Below are positions 59,115 through 64,000 of a DNA stretch of 64,000 bases, in pieces. Below the pieces are notes generated by a model. That model saw only the letters and a program-made list of their open reading frames with translations, was not told the DNA's origin and made no database searches. This DNA comes from Amphibiibacter pelophylacis (GTDB lineage: Bacteria > Pseudomonadota > Gammaproteobacteria > Burkholderiales > Burkholderiaceae_C), in assembly GCF_037688875.1 (NCBI RefSeq), contig NZ_JAWDIE010000002.1, positions 1-64,000 on the forward strand, read 5' to 3'. The stretch's first letter is position 1, and every line of letters starts with the position of its first letter. A program made the translations under genes and the position numbers.

Positions 59115-61841
59115 CTATAGCTCGCCCGCCTGCCACCAGCGCCGGTACCTGAGCCGCCAGCAGCGGTTTTGCGGGGCCGCCAGCGCGTCGCCCGAGCGCC
59201 AGCGCCAGGCGCCGCAGGTGTCGCTGCGCAGCGCGGTGTAGCCCAGCGCCGCGTAACGCGCCATCACGCCCGCGTCGGGGTGGCCGTAGCGGTTGAAGGA
59301 CCCGGCCTGAACCAGCACGACAGATTGGTCCCCAGTCGCATCCGATGGCCTGCGCAGGGCCTTGAGCCAATCGGTCGACGACGAGGTCTGACTGCCGTGG
59401 TGCGGTGCGACCAGCACGTCCACCGGGCCCAGACGCTGCCCGGCCTGCCGATACAGGCCCTGCTGCTGCGCCCAGAGCATGTCGGCCTCCTGCAGCACGC
59501 CCGTGTCGCCGGGAATCAGCGCCGCCCGCCCCGCCGCATCCTGCACGCGCAGCACGCAGCTGCCCGCATTGCTGCCGCGCACGGCATCGCCCAGGCGCTG
59601 CTCCAGTACCGGCAGCGGGTGGACGATGTCAAAGCGCACGCCGTCCCAGACCCAGCTCTGGCCCTGCAGGCAGTGGCGCAGCGGCGTGCCTGCGGCGCGC
59701 AGGGTTGATTCCAGCGGGTGACCTTCGGGCAGCGCGGCCAGAGCCTGCAGGGCGGGCACCGCTTCCAGCACAGAACGCGCGCCGCCGATGTGATCCAGAT
59801 CCGCATGGCTGAGCACCAGCGCGTCCAGCCGCCTCACGCCCAGGGCGCGCAGCACGGGCACGATGACGCGGCTGCCCGCATCGGGCGGTGGCGGCCCGGT
59901 AGCGCCCTGTGGCCCCGGCGGCCGGCCGTAGACCGGGCCAGTGTCGAAGAGCAGGCTGTGCTGGCGGGTGCGCACCAGCACCGCGGTGCCCTGACCAATG
60001 TCCAAGGTCATCAGCTCAAAAACGCCGTCGGGCGGCGTCGCTGGCCAGGGCCACACCGCCGGGATCAGCGCCAGTGCGCCCAGCACGCGCCAGCGGCCCC
60101 GGGTGGCCAGTACGGCAGCGCAGACCCCGGCGCCCGCCAGTGGCCCGGCGATCAGCGCGGGCCAGGACGTCTCCTGAGGCAGCCACCACACCCCGCCCAC
60201 GCTGTGTTCCAGCGCGCGCAGCAGCGTCAGGAGCGCCTGGACCAGGTGCGCCGCCACCGTCCACAGCGGCGCAGCCACCAGACCCCCAAACAGCAAAGGC
60301 AAGACCAGCGCCGTCACCCAGAACACCGCCACCAGGTTGGCCAGCAGCCCCAGCACCGAGAACTGGCCAAAGAACAGCACCGTCAGCGGCGCCAGGCCCA
60401 ATGTGAGGGTGGCCTGCTCGCCCAGCGTCAGCGCGAGGGTGCGGCCCAGGCGCTGCAGCGCAGGCGGACGGGCGAGCGGCGCCAGCCCCTGCACGGCCAG
60501 GACATCGGCCTGCGCACGGGCGTCGCGCTCCAGGCGCTGGCCGCGCAGCACCAGCAGCGCGACAGCGGCGAAGCACAGCCAGAAGCCCGACTGCAGCCAG
60601 GCCCAGGGATCGAGCAGCAGCACGGCGCCCGCAACGGCGGACAGCGTCATCGCCGCATTCCAGCGCAGTCGCCACAGACCCAGCGCCGTCAGCACGGCCA
60701 GCATGCACACCGTGCGCTGTGCGGGCACGCCAAAACCGGCGATCAGGGCATACACCAGCGCGATCACAAGCCCGCCCAGCGCCGCCGCATCGGCCGCCGG
60801 ACAGCGCCGCATCAGCGCGGGCGACAGCCGCCACATACGGCGCAGCAGCCCTGCGGCCAGCCAGGCCAGCGCAGTGATGTGCAGGCCGCTGATGCTCATC
60901 AGGTGCGTGATGCCCGTGTCGCGGTACAGCTGCCAGACTTCGGGCGAAATCGCGGGCTGGTCGCCCACGGCCAGCGCGACCAGAGTGCCGGTCACCTCAG
61001 AAGGCCAGTCGCGCAGGTGCTGGCGCAGTGCGTCGCGCCAGTGCTCGCGCAGGGCATCGACGGCCAGACCGGGCTCGCGGATCAGCAGCGCAAGGAAGCC
61101 GGGCGCAGCACTGATCTGGTGCGGTTCCAACTGCGGTGGCCCCCGTGCCTGCACCGTCGCGGTCAGCGACACGCCGCGCAGCCAGGCCCAGAGCTCCGGA
61201 TCGCGCTGAGTGAAGTTGGCCAGGCCCCGCACCGGCCGCCAGCGCAGCGGCAGGCGCCAGCGCTGGCCCACGCGCACCACCGGGACCGCCTGCCCCGCCT
61301 CAACCGGCCAGAAAACCTGCACCTGAACATCGTTGTCCGACGGATGCCACCCCCCGTCGCCCGGCACGGGCTGCCAGCGCTGCACACGCAGCAGCAGACG
61401 CACGCCATCCGGCTGAACCTGCGGCAGATCGGTGATCTGCCCTTCGGCCAGCACCGCCTGCGGCTGGCCTTGCGGCAGCATCTGGCGCAAGTCGGCGCTG
61501 GGCCAGCGGGACAGGGCACGGCATTCAGTGAGCGCATGGCCTGCGCCCGCGCCCCACAGCACCGACAGCAGCAAGGCCAGCGGCCCAGCGCCCAGCACGC
61601 ACCGACGCAGTAGTGGCAGCACCGCCAGCGCGAGCAACAGGGCGACAAGCAGGGCGATCAGCGCGGCGCAGGCCCCGGCTGGCCACAGCGTCTGGCCCAG
61701 CCCCTGCAGCACCGATCCGGCCATCGCCCCGGCCAGAATCGCCAGCACACCGCCGTGGCCCCAGCGCGACAGCGGCGGCCGCATCTGGCAGACCCAGGCC
61801 CGCACCCGCCGCCCCTCTGCCCGGGCCGCAGTGCACCGCAT
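59115..61841 (-). CDS. comEC: ComEC/Rec2-family DNA uptake channel
   Basis: This large inner-membrane protein (908 residues from this start) imports single-stranded DNA during natural transformation. N-terminal hydrophobic segments and an OB-like periplasmic domain (about 85-240) come first, then the Competence domain with THLMSISGLHITALAWL and GFGVPAQRTVCMLAVL, and finally a metallo-beta-lactamase-like domain with VLSHADLDHIGG and APHHGSQTSSS. Starts at 61784 or 61889 are also possible. No other competence gene is in the window. The davBA pair follows closely. Confidence 0.92.
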   Translation of the reverse strand: MRCTAARAEGRRVRAWVCQMRPPLSRWGHGGVLAILAGAMAGSVLQGLGQTLWPAGACAALIALLVALLLALAVLPLLRRCVLGAGPLALLLSVLWGAGAGHALTECRALSRWPSADLRQMLPQGQPQAVLAEGQITDLPQVQPDGVRLLLRVQRWQPVPGDGGWHPSDNDVQVQVFWPVEAGQAVPVVRVGQRWRLPLRWRPVRGLANFTQRDPELWAWLRGVSLTATVQARGPPQLEPHQISAAPGFLALLIREPGLAVDALREHWRDALRQHLRDWPSEVTGTLVALAVGDQPAISPEVWQLYRDTGITHLMSISGLHITALAWLAAGLLRRMWRLSPALMRRCPAADAAALGGLVIALVYALIAGFGVPAQRTVCMLAVLTALGLWRLRWNAAMTLSAVAGAVLLLDPWAWLQSGFWLCFAAVALLVLRGQRLERDARAQADVLAVQGLAPLARPPALQRLGRTLALTLGEQATLTLGLAPLTVLFFGQFSVLGLLANLVAVFWVTALVLPLLFGGLVAAPLWTVAAHLVQALLTLLRALEHSVGGVWWLPQETSWPALIAGPLAGAGVCAAVLATRGRWRVLGALALIPAVWPWPATPPDGVFELMTLDIGQGTAVLVRTRQHSLLFDTGPVYGRPPGPQGATGPPPPDAGSRVIVPVLRALGVRRLDALVLSHADLDHIGGARSVLEAVPALQALAALPEGHPLESTLRAAGTPLRHCLQGQSWVWDGVRFDIVHPLPVLEQRLGDAVRGSNAGSCVLRVQDAAGRAALIPGDTGVLQEADMLWAQQQGLYRQAGQRLGPVDVLVAPHHGSQTSSSTDWLKALRRPSDATGDQSVVLVQAGSFNRYGHPDAGVMARYAALGYTALRSDTCGAWRWRSGDALAAPQNRCWRLRYRRWWQAGEL

Positions 61842-61887
61842 TGCGCGGGTTAAGATATGTGTTTTCCACATGGATTTCAGACCCGCC

Positions 61888-62364
61888 ATGACCGCACCCC
61901 ACGACCCTTACGCCCGTCTGGACGCCCTGAACATCACCCTGCCCACCGTGGCCACGCCCGCAGCGGCCTACCTGCCCTTTGTGCAGACCGGCGATCTGGT
62001 TTTCCTGTCGGGTCACATCGCCAAACGCGACGGCCAAGTGTGGACGGGTCAGCTCGGCGTGAACATCCCCACGCAGGAGGGTCAGGCTGCAGCCCGCGCC
62101 GTCGCCATCGACCTGCTGGGCACGCTGCAGGCCGCAGCGGGGGGCGATTTGCGCCGCGTGCGCCGCATCGTCAAGCTGATGTGCCTGGTCAACAGCGCCC
62201 CTGATTTCACCGAGCAGCACCTGGTCGCCAACGGATGCTCCAAACTTCTGGCCGATGTCATGGGACCGGCCGTCGGCCCGCACGCGCGCAGCGCTTTTGG
62301 CGTGGCGCAGATTCCGCTGGGGGCCTGCGTCGAGATCGAGCTCACCGCCGAACTCTCCCGCTGA
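61888..62364 (+). CDS. RidA (YjgF/YER057c) family protein
   Basis: This 158-residue protein has LDALNITLPTVATPAAAYLP, VFLSGHIAKRDGQVWTGQLG, AARAVAIDLLGTLQAAAGG, FTEQHLVANGCSKLLADVMG and HARSAFGVAQIPLGACVEIE. The terminal Arg of ARSAFG and the Glu of VEIE are the imine/enamine-deaminase site of RidA proteins. This is the longer subgroup near 150-160 residues that has a distinct start, not the 127-residue housekeeping RidA, so its preferred substrate is open. An ATG 18 bases upstream is an alternative start. It is divergent from comEC. Confidence 0.87.
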   Translation: MTAPHDPYARLDALNITLPTVATPAAAYLPFVQTGDLVFLSGHIAKRDGQVWTGQLGVNIPTQEGQAAARAVAIDLLGTLQAAAGGDLRRVRRIVKLMCLVNSAPDFTEQHLVANGCSKLLADVMGPAVGPHARSAFGVAQIPLGACVEIELTAELSR

Positions 62365-62429
62365 TTCACCCGGCAGCGCAAAACTCCCGATTCCGCCCCC
62401 ACGTCCGTCCACCAGCCGCTAGGTCCGCC

Positions 62430-62963
62430 ATGTTTGTCGACAACCCCCTGCCCTCCTTCAACCAGAAAATGCTGTGGCTGGTCGCCCTGCTGGGGCTGGG
62501 CAGCGTGGGCATCGCGCTGGTGTCGCAGCACGTGTTCAATATGCAGCCTTGCCCCTGGTGCATCCTCCAGCGGGTGATTTTTCTGGCGATCGCGGCGGTG
62601 GCCCTAATCGCCAGCCTGCTCCAGGGCATGTTCAGCCGCCCGACCGGCACGCGTTTTGTCGTGGCGCTGCTGGCGCTGGGGCTGATTGCGCTGGCGTTCA
62701 GCGGCGTGGCGGCTGCGGTCTACCAGGAGCAGGTGGCGGTCAAGCTCGATTCCTGCGTGATGACTTTCGCCGACACCTTCATGACCGATCTGGGCTGGGG
62801 CGACATCTTCCCGGACGTCTTCCTGGCGCGCGCGACCTGCGCCGAAGCCGCCGTGAACCTGTTGGGCATCCCCTACGCCTACTGGGGCATGCTGGTTTAC
62901 CTGCTGATCGCCCTGCTGGGCCTGATCGTGCTGGTGCGCAACCTGCGCGGCCAGCGCCGCTGA
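62430..62963 (+). CDS. dsbB: Disulfide bond formation protein B
   Basis: This 177-residue inner-membrane oxidoreductase passes electrons from DsbA to quinone. The four membrane helices are seen. The first periplasmic Cys pair is CPWC at 41-44 in QPCPWCILQR, with Arg for quinone. The second pair is the Cys of LDSCVMTFAD and the Cys of RATCAEA. The spacing of the second pair is longer than in E. coli because of the insert MTDLGWGDIFPDVFL, common in betaproteobacteria. It lies 9 bases before the MerR-type gene. Confidence 0.93.
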   Translation: MFVDNPLPSFNQKMLWLVALLGLGSVGIALVSQHVFNMQPCPWCILQRVIFLAIAAVALIASLLQGMFSRPTGTRFVVALLALGLIALAFSGVAAAVYQEQVAVKLDSCVMTFADTFMTDLGWGDIFPDVFLARATCAEAAVNLLGIPYAYWGMLVYLLIALLGLIVLVRNLRGQRR

Positions 62964-62972
62964 CATTCGGCC

Positions 62973-63413
62973 ATGGCGACCGAACTGCCCCCCATTCCGC
63001 CCAAGCGCTACTTCACCATCGGTGAGGTCAGCGAGCTGTGTGGTGTCAAATCCTACGTGCTGCGCTACTGGGAGCAGGAGTTCAGCCAGCTCAAGCCCAT
63101 GAAGCGGCGCGGCAACCGCCGCTACTACCAGCACCACGAGGTGCAGCTGATCCGGCGCATCCGCGAACTGCTGTACGACGAAGGCTTCACCATCAGCGGC
63201 GCGCGCAACCGCCTCTCCGAGCCCGATGCACCGCCGCCCGCTGTCGCGCCTGCACCCGCAGCACCTGCCGCAGTTGTTCGCCCGGCCTTCACGCTGACCC
63301 CGCCGCCGTCAAGCGCTGTCCCTGCCGCTCCGCTGGCCTGGCCCGAGCTGCGCCGCGAGCTGCTGGCGCTGCGCGCCGAGCTCGATCAGGCGCTCGGCCC
63401 GATTGATGCTTAA
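62973..63413 (+). CDS. MerR-family transcriptional regulator
   Basis: This 146-residue protein has an N-terminal MerR winged helix (about 12-80): RYFTIGEVSELCGVKSYVLRYWEQEF and RRGNRRYYQHHEVQLIRRIR, here read in parts. It lacks cysteines for metal sensing. The middle is a Pro/Ala linker and the end a short helix (LRRELLALRAELDQAL). The same gene type lies before tRNA-Pro, after pheST-ihfA, in many betaproteobacteria; here dsbB precedes it. No target is evident. Confidence 0.88.
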   Translation: MATELPPIPPKRYFTIGEVSELCGVKSYVLRYWEQEFSQLKPMKRRGNRRYYQHHEVQLIRRIRELLYDEGFTISGARNRLSEPDAPPPAVAPAPAAPAAVVRPAFTLTPPPSSAVPAAPLAWPELRRELLALRAELDQALGPIDA

Positions 63414-63451
63414 AAAATTTCAGTACGGCAGAATTTTGCGGATTTCTTCCC

Positions 63452-63457
63452 TATAAT
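63452..63457 (+). promoter_or_regulatory. -10 box of tRNA-Pro
   Basis: A consensus TATAAT lies 12 bases before the tRNA 5' end. No strong -35 is seen at the right distance, and an AT-rich stretch precedes it. Confidence 0.5.
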
Positions 63458-63468
63458 CTTGGATTCAG

Positions 63469-63546
<78 letters not shown>

Positions 63547-63557
63547 ATGAAAATCAG

Positions 63558-63596
63558 AGGCCTTGCAGACGAAAGTCTGCGAGGCCTTTGTATTTT
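63558..63596 (+). terminator. Rho-independent terminator after tRNA-Pro
   Basis: AGGCCTTGCAGAC and GTCTGCGAGGCCT form a 13-bp stem with one G-U pair and a GAAA loop, followed by TTGTATTTT. Confidence 0.93.
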
Positions 63597-63628
63597 CAGC
63601 CTCCCCTGTCCTGAATGGAGTCCCGAAT

Positions 63629-64000
63629 ATGCTGAAAGCCAGTCTGATCCTGCTGAGTCTCCTGCCCGCCGCCGCACAAGCCGTTGACGTGGGTCGCTTC
63701 AAAGAAAGCAGCGGTGCGCCGCCAGCGCCCTGGCGGCTGCAGACCCTCAACGACAAGCTGGCGCCCACGCACTACGCCCTGCGGGACTGGGATGGCGTGA
63801 ACGCCATCGAGGCCAAAGCGAAAGCCAGCATGGCGCTGATGGCCCGCCCGCTGTCCGTGGATCTGGCCAAAACGCCGGTGCTGTGCTGGCGCTGGCGGGT
63901 GGATGCCCCGCTGAAAAACGCCGACCTGCGCACGAAAGAAGGCGACGATTATGCGGCCCGGGTCTACATCACCTTCAAGATCAAGCCCGAAGCGCTGGAT
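63629..64000 (+). CDS. DUF3047 domain protein, 3' end cut by the window
   Basis: The 124 residues seen start with a signal peptide (MLKASLILLSLLPAAAQA) and continue VDVGRFKESSGAPPAPWRLQ. The DUF3047 hallmark follows: HYALRDWDGVNAIEAKAKAS, LCWRWRVDAPLKNADLRTKE and GDDYAARVYITFKI. Exported proteins of this family occur widely in Proteobacteria and have no assigned function. GGAG lies 9 bases before the ATG. The gene follows the tRNA-Pro terminator and continues beyond the window. Confidence 0.87.
   Translation, partial: MLKASLILLSLLPAAAQAVDVGRFKESSGAPPAPWRLQTLNDKLAPTHYALRDWDGVNAIEAKAKASMALMARPLSVDLAKTPVLCWRWRVDAPLKNADLRTKEGDDYAARVYITFKIKPEALD

Overview
The window is GC-rich chromosomal DNA from a betaproteobacterium, most likely Burkholderiales and probably close to Comamonadaceae. 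This rests on gene order and content I recognise (ilvB-ilvH-ilvC-psd-pssA, a merR-type gene followed by tRNA-Pro, cysT-W-A with sbp, zapA with its small partner, adk without a zinc lid), on codon use, and on promoters of the TACAAT / extended -10 kind. No database was consulted, so the species is not named. Nearly the whole window is coding, on both strands, mostly in short operons with 4-base start/stop overlaps.

Layout. 1-1.2 kb: the end of a gene with a phage-type nuclease-like domain, then a HigB/HigA-type toxin-antitoxin pair. 1.2-5.6 kb: an RND efflux pump (permease plus adaptor). 5.6-9.6 kb: a complete sulfate/thiosulfate ABC importer (sbp-cysT-cysW-cysA), read towards the pump genes. 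9.7-15.5 kb: a cation exchanger, a small membrane protein, a Tim44-like protein, an unusual PurM-family protein, TesA, an ABC ATPase, and ZapA with a ZapB-like partner. 15.6-20.3 kb: MacA-MacB with its own outer-membrane channel. 20.5-25 kb: adk, rlmJ, a patatin-like lipase, a sugar kinase and the cysteine exporter eamA. 25.2-30.2 kb: branched-chain amino acid synthesis (ilvBHC) followed by phosphatidylethanolamine synthesis (psd, pssA). 30.4-31.5 kb: a PBP7-type endopeptidase.

31.7-38.8 kb is the main accessory block: a four-carbon sugar-acid (L-threonate type) catabolic operon made of a GntP permease, an LtnD-type dehydrogenase, OtnK kinase, OtnC decarboxylase, OtnI isomerase, an exported alpha/beta hydrolase that is not part of the described pathway, and a FadR/GntR regulator. 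Base composition changes sharply from gene to gene inside this block. 38.9-43 kb: a BolA-family protein, the MgtA magnesium pump with a long untranslated leader, and a LysE/ArgO exporter. 43.1-47.1 kb: the EfeO-EfeB-EfeU iron uptake system behind a Fur-box-like site. 47-52.6 kb: bioF, a tandem pair of duplicated membrane diguanylate cyclases, and uvrD. 52.7-56.5 kb: tRNA-Leu(UAG), an orphan protein, a mutarotase-AzlC-AzlD cluster and an NlpE-like protein. 56.5-61.8 kb: davA-davB (L-lysine to 5-aminovalerate) lying directly behind comEC. 61.9-64 kb: a RidA-family protein, dsbB, a MerR-type regulator, tRNA-Pro(GGG) and the start of a DUF3047 protein.

The best candidates for something undescribed are the exported hydrolase inside the threonate operon, the toxin-antitoxin promoter that predicts a leaderless toxin mRNA with its operator in the promoter spacer, the non-canonical PurM-like protein, the structured mgtA leader, and the orphan protein next to tRNA-Leu.
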